A stretch of DNA of 64,000 bases from Paramyrothecium sp. XJ0827. Its lineage: Eukaryota; Ascomycota; Sordariomycetes; Hypocreales; Stachybotryaceae. The stretch is taken from contig JAJFPB010000007.1 of the NCBI GenBank assembly GCA_020881915.1, positions 2,418,001-2,482,000 of the forward strand. Direction: 5' to 3'. The translations under genes and the position numbers were made by a program. The notes under the pieces are model-generated. The model was not told the DNA's origin. It was given only the letters and a program-made list of their open reading frames with translations, and did no database searches. Below, in pieces: positions 1 to 12,200 of this stretch. Position 1 is the stretch's first letter; each line of letters opens with the position of its first letter.

Positions 1-1
1 C

Positions 2-1234
2 AAATGGATTAAAGCTGTCAGTATTCCGCCTGAAAATCCTGCAGGAGTGGCTATCGGCAAATCTGTGTACATGTCGTTGTCGAATCTCATCGCCGGTTTT
101 GGAGCCATCGGCGTGTTATTGTTCAACGTCTCCTTGTACAGCGCGACCTTAGGCGACAAACTTCAGGCCTCTGAGCTTCAAACAGCATGGGTGGTGAATA
201 TTACCATGGCAGTTCTTGGTACGGCAACCATAGGCATTGCGAGCCGATTATGGCAGTCGTGCTTGGATAAGCTTCAAGTGCCGTGTAGAAGCACATGGCA
301 TACAAATCTTCACTCCCAGTTAGCTGCCAGTTGCCTGGTCATATGTCTCTTCATGGCACGAATATTCGACTCGAGCGCCAAGACTGTACCTTTCAACCTG
401 GAGCACGCTCTATCGGCAATGTCTATGGGCCTTCCCCTATGGGAAGCGATGATGCAAATGGGCAGCTACCTCCTGCTCAAGCAAGAACGTCGACATAGCC
501 CACAAGAGGAGGATAATATGGAAAAGGCAACAGTTGAACTAGTTCGCGCACGAGCAAGACAGAATTGTTGTGAGGCACTGTTCCATCTGCGCATGGCTGC
601 CTTGAATATGCTGGTGTTTATCTGCACCATGGGCCTACCCTCCTCGTCCCTTGCCTTTGTTGATAAAGGCAAGGTCGGACTAGGTTCGCATGCCCTCTTG
701 CAGGTATTTGGGGAATTCTGTCTGAAGCCGGAGTCAACTAAGAACCTGAAGTCGAAACAGCCAGCGACAGCGCCCACAAAAGCCATCGCCGCAGCTCCCG
801 CTCTACTCGAGGTGCTCTTGGCGTTTCACAGCATATCTCTCACCATACCACTCCAAGTGGCAAGTCATTACCTGGGCATGATAGCCGCAGCCGCCGCCCT
901 GGCGTGCTCGTCAAGTGTTGTCTTCGGATTGCTTTCCACCACGAAACCCACAGAGGCAAAGTCTTCAGGTTCAACGCCACCAAAATCCGGTTGTGGTAAT
1001 GCCCGCAAGCATACTTTCGGCACTATTCACTACTCGGTTGCAGCCATTTCGGCCCTGCAGGTGCTAATGGCAAAGGAGGTGATGTCAGGGCCGAACTACA
1101 ACGTTCAGGGAGAGACATCCGTGGGCTTTCAAAATCTCCGCACGGCGATCAGAAGCGGCCCTACCGTTCCTGGGATCATCCTTATGTCGATGTCAATGTG
1201 GGCAGTCATAGACGTGATGAAAGCAAAACGTTGA
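2..1234 (+). CDS. Multi-pass membrane protein, 5' end outside the window (partial)
   Basis: The frame is open from base 2 to a TGA ending at 1234, about 410 codons with no stop, so the gene continues upstream or has a splice acceptor very near the edge (CAG occurs at 18-20 and 42-44). I do not recognise the family. The protein is strongly hydrophobic, with about seven to nine candidate membrane segments: one starting SLSNLIAGFGAIGVLLF, one containing VVNITMAVLGTATIGIA, one containing AASCLVICLFMARIF, one containing LNMLVFICTMGLP, a long Ala-rich pair near bases 780-940, and a last one containing GIILMSMSMWAVIDVM just before the basic tail KAKR. A hydrophilic loop with acidic and basic residues lies around bases 480-560. 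It may be an uncharacterised fungal transporter-like or channel-like protein, but I see no signature motif. That it codes is inferred from the length of the frame and the regular hydrophobic pattern. Confidence 0.6.
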   Translation, partial: KWIKAVSIPPENPAGVAIGKSVYMSLSNLIAGFGAIGVLLFNVSLYSATLGDKLQASELQTAWVVNITMAVLGTATIGIASRLWQSCLDKLQVPCRSTWHTNLHSQLAASCLVICLFMARIFDSSAKTVPFNLEHALSAMSMGLPLWEAMMQMGSYLLLKQERRHSPQEEDNMEKATVELVRARARQNCCEALFHLRMAALNMLVFICTMGLPSSSLAFVDKGKVGLGSHALLQVFGEFCLKPESTKNLKSKQPATAPTKAIAAAPALLEVLLAFHSISLTIPLQVASHYLGMIAAAAALACSSSVVFGLLSTTKPTEAKSSGSTPPKSGCGNARKHTFGTIHYSVAAISALQVLMAKEVMSGPNYNVQGETSVGFQNLRTAIRSGPTVPGIILMSMSMWAVIDVMKAKR

Positions 1235-4200
1235 ATTTGCGCGGGTTCAGATGGGTGCAAGAACATCTCAGCATCAGGGAGTGGCGGCTCGAAATGAATC
1301 GTGTCCGGGCTGGAAACCATATGGTAGCAGTTAAGCATAGTTAATTAATATCATTAATCTGCATTAGGGTCCTGCTCCCCTATACTACTTGCATGCGTTG
1401 CAAAGACCTGCGGCCAGACGCAGCCTGCATAACGGCCCTATATGCAGGTCCACGATGCCTCCGTATGCGGAAGATAAGGTGCCATATTGCCCAAACAGCT
1501 TTCGTCCGGCAATCAAATTTACATTGCAGATAGTATGACGGAACGTCGGTCGGGCGTCGAGGTCAGATCCAGCCAGGGCGCGGGCCACAACCGGGCAACT
1601 TGGCGCATGCTGAAGAAACGAAGTCATCGCGAGCCTGTTTTCAATGCGCACCTGATTGAAAGCTCAAACGGCAAGCGGCCCGACATTCTTGGAGAATCCT
1701 GCTCCGGCGACGAAGTGGTGGTTGTCTGCTCATCTAGCACCGGTAAGACAGGTCCTTGTTTCCTTACCGCCAGCACCCACCCACCATGAAATTTGGCACC
1801 GACAATGGCAATGACAGCATTCAGCGCGAGATGACACCAAGCTACGGTGAGTCAGGCATACAGTTTCATAGATCGTCAGGCGTCCTTTCTTCAAGTCAGC
1901 TCAGCCGTCCGTCCAATGCGACGCACCACAGGGGTTTGCCCGCCAGCTCACAACACTAGATGCCCATCTAAGACCTTGGTTCAGGCCCCAGGACTGGCCC
2001 GTAAGCCTGGGATCAGCCTCCGTGCCCCGTGACGGGAGCGAGTGTGGTTACAGCGTCGTGCGTCCGACACGAGCACACAAGACCCATCACACGACCGTGT
2101 TATGTGCCTTGCCCTCTTCCGCCGACTGATTTGCTGGCGTGGCCGCTGCGCCCCGGGGAAGACAGCCTAGCCTCGACACTTGGCCTTTCCCGCAAAGCGC
2201 TATGTCCCTGCGGCTGAGCGGCAGCTACCCGTCCCTTAACGTTGTTTCTTTTTTTCATCATAGTCTGAAGACCCCGTCAGGGTCACGTTCACTGGATGAC
2301 ACGTCCCTCAGGGTGAGGGAAATCAACAGCCAATCGATCTTGAGGGCTACCGGCCAGGTCCTGGGATCGGTCATTTCTGCGTGGGACGATCATAACTGAA
2401 TTCTGGGACCCAAGCCCGCCAGCGCGGACCGTCCATCAAAAGCAAGGGCTGTCGAGCGTCGAATCACAACAAGAGACAGCAATGAAGTCGCGTCCGTGCT
2501 TCGTTTGATATCATGCCATCAAGGGGAACCAAACGCTATTGCCGTCGATGGGGGCCAAAAGAGAAAGTCGGTCATCAGATCAAATAATCCTCTCCTTTCT
2601 CATTTACTCTATTGGTCCAGGCTTTTTTCAGCTTATTGATCAGTGACCGAGCGGAAGCTTCTCATCTCAAACAACCCCCCCTCCCCCTCCCCGTCAACCT
2701 ACAGGGGGGCGTGGAGCGACATGATTGCGCTGCGTGCGTGGGAATGTGAGATGAACAAGCAGAAGCGACAACTGCCCTCCCCGGAACGGTACGGTAGATG
2801 TAACCTGGCTGCCCGCAAGCGAGCCATCCTTTCTGCTGTTGGGCACCCCCTGTCTCCCCCGGTTAAATCCGCCGGGAGCCTCGCCCGCGCCGCTGGAGTA
2901 AGCAGGGGGTTTAGCCGTTCGGTCGATAACCCCAATTAGAGCAGCAAACCTTAGCGGTCAGCAGGGAGTCACCTGGACGGGGGGCACCGAGGGCGAGGAC
3001 AGATCTCGATGCTCAGCGAGAGGTCGTGTGGTGTGGAAGAGGAGATCAAACGACGGTTGTCCAAATGGGCCAGTAGCAGAAACGAGTCGATCGCATATGT
3101 CCACCAGCTGGTCTAGTCTATCAAGCAGCACCCGGCCAGCCTTGCAAATCAATTATGCAGACTGACGATCTTTGTATAACGAAAAGACCCTTTGTTCAGA
3201 GGACAATCATTAACTATTTCAATGTTTGGGTAAGCCGCATACCTTACCGGCGGCATCTGCCCCGGATGGCCGGCGTCCACCTTCCCCAGACGGGGATTCG
3301 CTGGCATCTCAATCTGGGGTGCAGAAATGAAATTTGGTCGTGCTGTCACTGCTTACCTGGGTCGAGGAAACGATATGCGACCGCGGAACGAGGTTCCCAT
3401 CACCGCTAGGGCGAAGATCAACGAACCCTGGCCGCATATTCTGCTGTTGCCGACCTCGGTTACGTTCCCCGTTCCGAGATCCCGGGAGAGCAGAGAACCT
3501 CCCCCGGACCAGAGTCAGCCAACAGGCCCAGGACGTAAGTTACTTAAGACTCGTCCGTGGTATAGGTGGTATTCGCCCAGTGAGCAGACGGCTCTTCAAC
3601 CCCCACCAGAACCACGCAACCGTGGTTCAGCATCCGCACCCGCTCTCAAAGCGTGTTTCTACAGTCATCATCTGACCTGCTGTCTGACCAATACCCGTTT
3701 GGGCAAGTTCCGCGACAGGCCGTGTTGAAAGGCACGGGCCGAGCGGTTGACGACTGCGGCGGTCGAGATAAAGACGGTGGGCTTACTCATGACAACAGGT
3801 CCCTTGGTTGAGACCTACGTCTCATCGCTGGGTGGGCGGCTCATGTGGCCAGGTCAAAGTGTCCGATGCATGCGTCAAAACACCATGGTAGCTTTTCCTT
3901 CTGCCTGGCTGCACGACCGCCAAGGCCTAGAATCAGTTCCATATTCACCTCGGTCATGCCCATCCTGTGAGACGGCATCATGCTTTTTCTTTGTCATGGG
4001 CAGCAGGATGCAGTGCAGTGGCGCTTTGCAAAAAATGAAGACAATCATGTGCGAGCCCTCATACGAGGGCAGGCAAAGTTGTCCGTCAGCAGGGGGCTGT
4101 AGGCGGCGGCGCAAGATCAATTGCATGCAGTTGAATCCAGGCCCGCGGCGTCGTTACACATGAGTAACGCCCCCAGCGAATGGACCGGATGAAAAGAGTA

Positions 4201-5270
4201 TGCACGGTCTGTGAGCGCGATCATCTTGAAGCCCGAGCCGAGGCATTTCTTAGAAACATATTTTGAGCATGCGCACGGTCCTGACTGGTCGGTAATGCTC
4301 AGCAATACTCAGCCGTAAAGAAAACAAAAACTCGTGATGCGGTGCGGTGCGGCCTCGGTGAAGTGAGGTGTAATTCCACGACCCCAATAGGGGTCCAGGC
4401 AACCCTATATCGGCGACAAGGATCCTTTGGCCCGGCGATATGTGCAGATGTCTTTGATATCGCCGCAGAGAAGGATGCACCAAGAAGCTTACGAGACCCG
4501 GGTGTCGCCTTTGATGTAAGTCAGACAATTTGCCGGGGCGAGCGGCAGCTCCATGAATGGCTGTGAGACTCGGGGGGGGGGCCTACCCCTTTGACCCCAA
4601 CATGGCGCATTCACATGATCATTATCACGGAGAGGTGAATGGCCACTTCGCTCATGTTTGTGCTACCGCGATCGGCCGCGCCCTGTTCGCCGTCGCCACC
4701 TCCGCCATTTGCTTGGATGCTGCAACAGGCCGTGAATAAGGGGCCAGCGGGGGAAGGATTGGTTGTGCTCTTTGACCCTCGGAACCAGGACGTCTCCCCA
4801 GTGTCGCAAAGACCTTCTGCTGGCGGAGAGGACTCCGTGCCTGTGAGTGCTTCTGGTCGTCCAAAGAACTGCAAGCGGCCCGCAAGCTAGCAATATTCCC
4901 CGTGCCGTGTCGTTCGCCACGATGCAAGGGCAGGAAACCAATGTTGAAGAGTCTCGCTAACACGCGCGCGCGCACACACACACACACATGCACCCGCCTA
5001 TGTAGCCTACGTTGGGCAATAGTTGGCGGCCGTCCCTGCTACACCGCCGGCAAAGCGCGCGCGCATAGGGCCCGTAGATTTCGAGCACCTGCGCAACGGC
5101 TCAGCCCAAACATAGGAGAACTTGCTTACCTGGAAACTAGGCAAGTGAGACAGAACACCGTGAAGATCTCGGCCGTGGCGCAGGAACGTGTGACGGGGTG
5201 CCTCTCGGGGTGTGGTGGCACGCAAGCCGAGTAAGCGGCGTGACGATGGCTTGGGCTGTATCCAATTGAC
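1235..5270. other. Gene-free stretch
   Basis: I see no supportable gene on either strand. Frames are short (mostly under 140 codons), lack family signatures and are not joined by plausible splice sites. The only structures noted are an AT-rich patch at about 1338-1365 and the CG/CA run described separately. Confidence 0.6.
4961..4989. repeat. Alternating purine-pyrimidine run (CG)n followed by (CA)n
   Basis: A CG dinucleotide run passes directly into a CA dinucleotide run for about 29 bases. Such strictly alternating tracts are known to favour left-handed DNA and to be unstable in length. Nothing in the surroundings suggests a coding role. Confidence 0.85.
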
Positions 5271-8200
5271 TAAGGGGAAGAAAAGAACTTTTGATGCTGA
5301 CAAGAAAAAGAATTCAATAATAATTGAATTGATCAATTGTTGATTTATTTATTTGCCGTTTATTCTAGTTCACGGCAGATTGTCTCTTTCACGGCAGCTG
5401 ATGTAGTCTAATGAAACATGCCATGTCGTCATATCACTTCTCCTGGTTTCCTAATAAGGCTGAGACGCTACGCGCAGAGGCAGGTCCAGCAGCGTCACGG
5501 CACCGCACAGCTCCGCACCGCTCCGCACCGCTTGCCTTCAACTCCCAGTGTCCAGCATGAGCAAGATCGCCATGCTCACCACGGAAGAGACGGTAGGATG
5601 GAAATGCCATTGCCCTACCAGCTCGTGCTCAACTGCCCGTTGTAGTGACAGTATCCACCGTTTCCACAGCACGAAACCGTTCCCGCGGTTTCGGTTTCAA
5701 CGTACCATTTTGCGGAGAGGGTCGAGCGAACCAGTGCACATGGCATGGCATGGCATGGGCTGCTGGGGTCCCGGTGTCGTGTCGCGGGCACGGACTCGGT
5801 GCGCATCTTCTGTTCTCTCCTGGAAGGGCCGTGGTCCGTCTGCGCATTTTCGTGGAAATCGGATTTAATGGAATTCCCATAATTAAAAATAATCATTATT
5901 AATTACAACGCCGACCGAACGTCTCGGATGGTGGAGGCAAAGGAGTGATGGGCGTGTGTAATTGAAATGGAGATAGGAACTTGCCGCTGCAGGCCATGAC
6001 CACTCCCACAGCACAGTCAGCACGAGAATGCTACTCCCATGACAAAATTGCCGTCCTATGAATAAAACAAAACGTAAAAGCGTGGGAATACACTGGGATG
6101 GAAACGCTTGCCGCACGCCCTCCCGCCGCAACGTGGGAAACGTTGCAAGTGGGTTGTGGTGGTCCGTGATATCGCCAGCCTCGTGCGCTCAACTGTCCTA
6201 TGTAACCTTGGACTGGATGGAACGGACTGATTGCCTCAACTGGCAAACTCCAAGCAGCTATCCTCGTCCTCGCTCTCGCTCAGGGTGCGTTTTGACGACT
6301 GCGAACCCCGGCCAGTCTCTTATCAGGGGAGCGTTGTTCCTCTCCCACCCACCCTCCCACCCATTCCTGAGCATCGGCCATTCTGACACGGACCACTTTG
6401 TAAACAATCCCTGGAGAGTGGACGGGAGTATGCGTCGTGTGCTGCTAGGCACGAATTGGAAGGCTGAAGCTCGTTTCTTCTGGAAGCAGTACTGAATTCG
6501 TCATTCTGCAGCTTCCCATTGGTGCGACAATACACCATCGATGCGATCGTCACTCAAGTTGCAAATCTCCAGCAAGGACCCCCTGCTGACAACTCCTGGT
6601 CTCCCCTAACGCCGCTCCTCTCGGTCAAGAAGGAGCAAATGAAACCCCCTCCCTTCGTGGCTTGCAGTGCGCGGGTCACAGCTTCTATTGCTGGGCAGTC
6701 CACCCGCCCTGCCACTGACCACGGGGACCTGAATCCTGCACTCGCCCTCTGGCACTCCAAATCAGTCCTCCATAACCGTGCCCCGGGTGGGAGGGGCAGT
6801 GGCGCAGAAAAGGCGGAAAGGGGGGATGTCTTCTTTGCGTCAGCACCAACACCCACCCGCGAGATTGACAAGACCCTGAGAATGGGACGTCAACGGTGTG
6901 CGGGCGCGGATGCTCACCCGGTTGATGACAGGAGAGCGGCCCGCAAAGGGGGAGGGTTCGGACTTGGGTGGTGGAGAGTAAGCACTTCGATCCGGGCCAG
7001 CAAGGCGCGCCACTTCCGCCCGGCATGGGGAAGCGTGCAGCTTGTTCTGGAAATCGCCGGGGTTTGGACTTCACCCATGGAGATTGTCCGGGGAAGGTAT
7101 CGTTGGCGGCCACGGCCTGCCACGCCACGCACAAGGGCGTTTGATTATACTACATGGCCAGACGGGTTTCCCATCTCGGCTGCATTCTGGCCGCGTGGTG
7201 GCCACGATGCGCGTCGCACCGTGCTCCCTGTTCCACGCAATGGGGATCGCTTCGTCCAAAGACGGGGGGGTTGCTGCCGTAAGCAGGTATCCGATGTGGT
7301 CTGGGGACTGGTTGTGTGGCATCACACGCGACGTTCACTGCTCCCTCCGCGAATTTGAGGACGGCAGATGGGAGGGATTTGCGCGCGGTGCGAACAGACG
7401 TGTTGAGGAGTCTCCCTCCTCGTGGACCATGATAAGACTCCCTTGCCCTATTTGACTGTCATCTGACGGTTTCTGGAATCAGCCCGAAGCTCAGCTCCTA
7501 AAGGGGGTGTGAGTTGGCAGACCACCAACTCTGAGGCATTGTAACGCAACACTGCAGCGTCCGCCCGCATCCCCGGATTGCGCACCTTTCTACAATGGGC
7601 TTTACAGAATCATCACTGTCAAGGTGCGTTTTCCCCCTGGCAGCCACCGAGCCACGCCCCCAGTCAATCCGTCGTGGGGGTTTCGCCTTGCCAACAACCG
7701 CCACGTCGGTGGTCATTTGGACACAACGTGCGTGGGGGGAGGGGGGAGGAAAGCTGTTTTGCGCATTCGCCTAGGGGTTGTGCCTTTCTTTCATTTTCCA
7801 AATGAAGCCATCAACTGGATGAGCGGTCCGGCGCGCGTCGGTGAGGCCATGGCATCGAAAGTAGTTTGCTCCTCGGGGGTGGCGGTAGGCCCTTGTCCCA
7901 GGCTCGCAAGCTCACCGAGTCGATCGTGGCATTGGGTGCGGCAATTTGGGGGGTTTCCGCGACGAGTCTCTTCACCGATGAGCGATACCGAACCATGGCG
8001 CTGGCTTTGCGGTTACGTCTGACAGTTCGTGCATGCGGTTGTATGACGGATGCAGTAAGCTCTGCAACGCGAGGCGCATTCAATGGGGGTTTGTCTTGAC
8101 GATATGCATGGGAAACTAGGAAATCCCTGTGGCGGCGGAGGTAAAATCTGCGAGGCCCGCCTCCCAGGGAGAGCTGCAACAGGCATCGTGGCAAGGACAT

Positions 8201-9130
8201 TTTGTGGTCAATGTCCCTGCAAACCCCCAGTCGCAGGTCGATCACTTCAGAAGGGGATGCGTTTTGAAATAATCCACGTGGACGTCGAGCGGTATTCTCC
8301 GCGACGCAAGGACCGTTTGAGGTTCGCACATGCGCCAGCCTGGTTGGCTCCCCATCCGAAGGTTCGCGGACGATCTGAATTCTGGGGGTTGCACTCGCAA
8401 TCCTGTCATCTTAGGCCTCGCCGCGGTTCTTTGCTTCGATCGGGCAATTCTTCCCATTGAATTGAACGGGATGGATGACAGGCGCGGAGGATGCCAGATA
8501 CGCCCGCCTCTCTTGTTTGTCGATCTTGTCTGGAAGGAAAGGGGCAGCTGCAGGCCATAGTCACGTTGGCCTTCAGCTGCATGCCCAGAATAGACAGCCT
8601 GGTCCCTTGCCTGGCCTCTGGCTGCCAGACAGGCCTGGTTGCCGAGCCGCTTCTGGAGTCAGGCCCGAAATACAGGCACTTGCGTGGTGTCGAAGGATTT
8701 TGCAGGTGCCGCGTCGTAGAATTGTGCCTGGGAATTCACCGAATGGGTGTTCGTAGATGCGGATGTAAGACTGTCCCTTGTCCGTGTCACATACCGGGAT
8801 GACGTGCTAACCACGACGCTGTGTTGCGGCAGGACCTGACATCACACATGGACGAAATGTAATACTCTTCGATCCTAAATAATATTTGATATCTGGTCCC
8901 CTGCTCACAGTTAATAATTAATACTTGATATTCTATATTATATACTTGATGACTCTGGCATTTTTTGGCCATGGCGCCTCTGTGTCACCACCTCAACACA
9001 GAACAAATAGACGTGATGATAAGCAGTGACAAATGCGCCATAGTAACGGTAGCCCCATCAACACGTAGTGATGGCAAACAGCAACCATACTGAGAGGAAG
9101 TTATATTCCACCAGACATACAATTCATTGT
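5271..9130. other. Gene-free stretch with small repeats
   Basis: No supportable gene. The longest frame (6519-7358, plus) has skewed Arg/Pro/Gly-rich composition and no recognisable domain. Small structures seen: an AT-rich island at about 5280-5360 with the palindrome AATTGATCAATT at 5327-5338, a ten-base tandem pair CTCCGCACCG at 5511-5530, an ATGGC pentamer run at about 5739-5758, and a second AT-rich island at about 8870-8950. Confidence 0.55.
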
Positions 9131-9134
9131 AATG

Positions 9135-9281
9135 CCCAGGGCATACTGGGAGTCAAACCCGCGTGTAAACGCGATAAGCCCAAAGTACAGGGTAAGCGAA
9201 AGTGTACTCACCTTGAGGTGCGTAAGCGTTATGGTAGCAGATGACGGTGGTGTCTCCCCGGCGCGGAGATATGTCCGCGCC
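9135..9281. other. Compact block of five consecutive hairpins, possible structured RNA or decayed repeat
   Basis: Five perfect stems follow one another in about 147 bases: CCCAG/CTGGG (9135-9139 with 9146-9150), CGCG/CGCG (9160-9163 with 9170-9173), GTACA/TGTAC (9185-9189 with 9203-9207), CACC/GGTG around a TTGA tetraloop (9209-9220), and GGCGCGGA/TCCGCGCC around a six-base loop (9260-9267 with 9274-9281). The last stem is eight base pairs. The minus strand also carries a sequence one base away from a Pol III B-box (GGTTTGACTCC), but its flanks do not form a proper T-stem. I cannot assign a strand or an RNA family. Confidence 0.3.
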
Positions 9282-12200
9282 CGGCACCAACCAAAATCGA
9301 ATTAAAGGACTTTGCGATCATGTGATTGGATAGTTCCATGTCCTTGCGGCCCCAGCTCCCTTGTCTGATCATGTGCGCACGAGACCCAAGGCCGGCTCTC
9401 CGGGAACCACCTTAGTCATGACGCCGGTCCATACCGGTCGAGAGCCGCACGAGGAGATCATGAGGAAAAATCCGAACTTTTCAAACTTGGCGCGTCCCGT
9501 GTTTGGAAGGCGCGGCCGCCAAGCCTGGCATTATAAAAGAACGCCGGCGCGATGGGCTCGGAGTCAGGTGAGGCGGCGGGTTCTCCGGATCCGGGTATGA
9601 AGGGCAGAAGCTCGGCAAGCCGCCTCGGCTCATGATCAGATTTTGGGATGGCCAATTGCATGTAAGCCATTTTCAAAGGAATTTCCCGATTCCCTTCTTT
9701 TGGACATAGGCAATTAAAGCCAGATCCGGCTTGTGGAGTCCGTGGGAGGCAAGATTTGGGCGCCCGCGTTCTGATTGCCACCGGCGCCTCGGTGGCTTTA
9801 CATCGGAAACCAGTCTTCTTGGTCACGAAGCCACGCAAGCTCCAGCAACAAACTCCTGGCTCCGCAGGCTCGGCGGTACTCCGTGGCGGTGCTCCGTGGA
9901 TGGGCGTATTCCTTCTGGGTCACCCGGGCCCCCAAACGCCTCCACTCAGCCACCGGTCGCGCACCCGTTTTATTTCCTTCCCAGGCCCCCTCTTATTCCC
10001 AGTGCGCGACTCGACTTTGGAAACGTCGTCGGGGTTCGGAGCCTAGACCGATAGGGCTGGCCTTCGGTCAACTCCCGAGGCCGTTACTCAGTGCCGCCAT
10101 TGTGCACCAAAGGGCTTCGGAGAGCCTGACTCGAATCGCGACTACGGTGCCGTGTGCTAGCCTCCCCAAAAACGTGGTTTAATGTGAGGGAAATGTTCGA
10201 GAATAAAATATTGTCAGAGTCTAGTACCAAAGGCATATCACACCCCCTCCCCTCAACAATATAGTACGCATCGCTATTTTAGTCCGGTGCAATGCTGAAG
10301 CGGTGTGCCGAGGGAACGGAGGCAATACACTGGAGCAGCATGCCAACCTAAGTGCCTAATAATCCTCACCTGGGGCGTAGCGCTGGCCTCAGCAGGTGCC
10401 ATTACAAGAGCGGTGCGAAGGAGAAATAAAAAGGCTGCTTTCCGAGGTAAGCGCGCACATGACAGGGAAAGGACCTGTATCACGTTGGACCTTGGCGCTT
10501 CGAGTATAGCCGCGCCCACTTTCGCTGCTGACCCTCCTCACTGGCGCTGGGACACAAAGCAGCAAAATTAGGATGCTGTATTATCTAATGGACCGGAAAG
10601 AGGCTATCGGCGGGCTGGTCCGGGGTAATTGAGCCTAATCTGCCCGTCCAGGCCGCCCCCCCCTTCGGTATTGGGCCAGCATTGCCGGCGCACCAAGTCG
10701 TCGTCGTCTCGCGTGTCGGCTAAGCAGGCTCCGTGGTTTACCGAAAGCCACATGTCGAGGCTTGCTTTCCGTCACCCACGCCTGACGGTGCAGTTAGTTC
10801 ATGTGGTAGCGTAGCCTGCCAGTTCCGACTGTTAACCACTTTCAGAACTGCTGTCAAAAGGGCGCTGATCCAAGAGATGGGCGGCCCCGTTCTTCGTGGT
10901 CCCTGCATGAGCGGTTTACGTAGTCGTCTTGACCACCCCCAACCCCAAGCTTCCCGTCGTGTATGCATGAGATGTAGTCCTGCACTCGGCAGGTCGCTAC
11001 GCTGATCACGGTGGCGTTTGGGGTGCAAGATTGGATGACAGGCGCTGTCCAGGGGGTTGCCTGGGGTTTCATGAAACACATTGCCAAAAAGGTGACCTGG
11101 AGTCCTTCAGCGCACGATCAGGAAAGTCTTGCACATCTCACCGCACACCGTCAAAGTAGAGCAGATCCAGCACCACATCGTCGAATGCCGCCCCCTCCCC
11201 AGAACCCTTGATTTTCGCGCAACTTCTGCCCACCCCGCAAGAAGTGCCCACTTAGACCCAGCAGGCTGAGCACGGCGGCTGGTGAGGCGGCGAGCCTGAG
11301 GGCATCGCATGACAACCCGCTTTCTCTGAGCACTGAATTGACCCGAGAGGCGAAAGATGAGCAAAGCAGGGATTGCCCTTCCAGCAAGAAATCAGGGTCT
11401 GTGTCACGCGCATCCTGTTCTTCCCCAGCTTTCTGCCCCATTGCCACCGACAATCCCGCATCAAGCCTCGTTGTTCACTCAGCCAAGTCAAGTCATGCGC
11501 ATGCTTTCACGCCTCTCCTGCCGGTAGGGACCCTGACTTGGTAGGTAAAAGTGTGCTCGCTTCGTATAGGCCGCTGCTGGGAGAAGATCGTGGACAGGCA
11601 GGATGCACGCCCCCCGGAGATGTCCAGGGCCAGACCCGGCGCGCCGTGAGTGATCGCAGTGTGTGATCACATCCTCTTCCCCGCAAGGGTCGAGATGGCA
11701 GGCCGTGAAACTTGGCAGCAAGACTGCGAGCCTCTCATGACCCCTCACAAAAGGGGACCCCTGGATGCTGTCAAGGCAGAGGGGGCTCATCGTAAGCTTG
11801 GTGCGGGGAAAGCGACCTGCAACTGCGGTCTGGATTCGCCTTGCCTCGGGCCGATGCGCCGGGGCCTCGAAACAGCACGACTTGCGAATTATCTGTCATG
11901 CGCCAGGCTTCGGTTTTGCCTCCTCCGCGCTCGAGAATCATCAGGCCTCATGCATTTGAATTCGCAGGATTCATTTGCTATGGCTCTACCATAGCCCCCG
12001 CCCCTCCTCCAACCATGCTAAGTCCTCGTGCCTCCCGCGGACACGGTAGCCTTGGGCGTCGGTGGAGCCACCAGTTGATTGGCGAGCTTCGAGAATTGTG
12101 CCTGGGGCCCTTGGGCCTATGCTTATTAGTAGAAAGCCCGCTAAGGGGGCCAGTACACCCGACGTAACGCCATGCGCCGTCCGGCGTGCATCTCCCATGT

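Noticed and set aside
6519..7358. Open frame of 279 codons on the plus strand
   Set aside because: Composition is Arg/Gly/Pro-rich with no domain or regular structure. It overlaps equally long frames on the other strand, as expected in GC-rich non-coding DNA.
9146..9173. Possible tRNA on the minus strand (near B-box GGTTTGACTCC)
   Set aside because: The flanking bases do not form a five-pair T-stem, and no A-box or acceptor stem could be found at the right distance.
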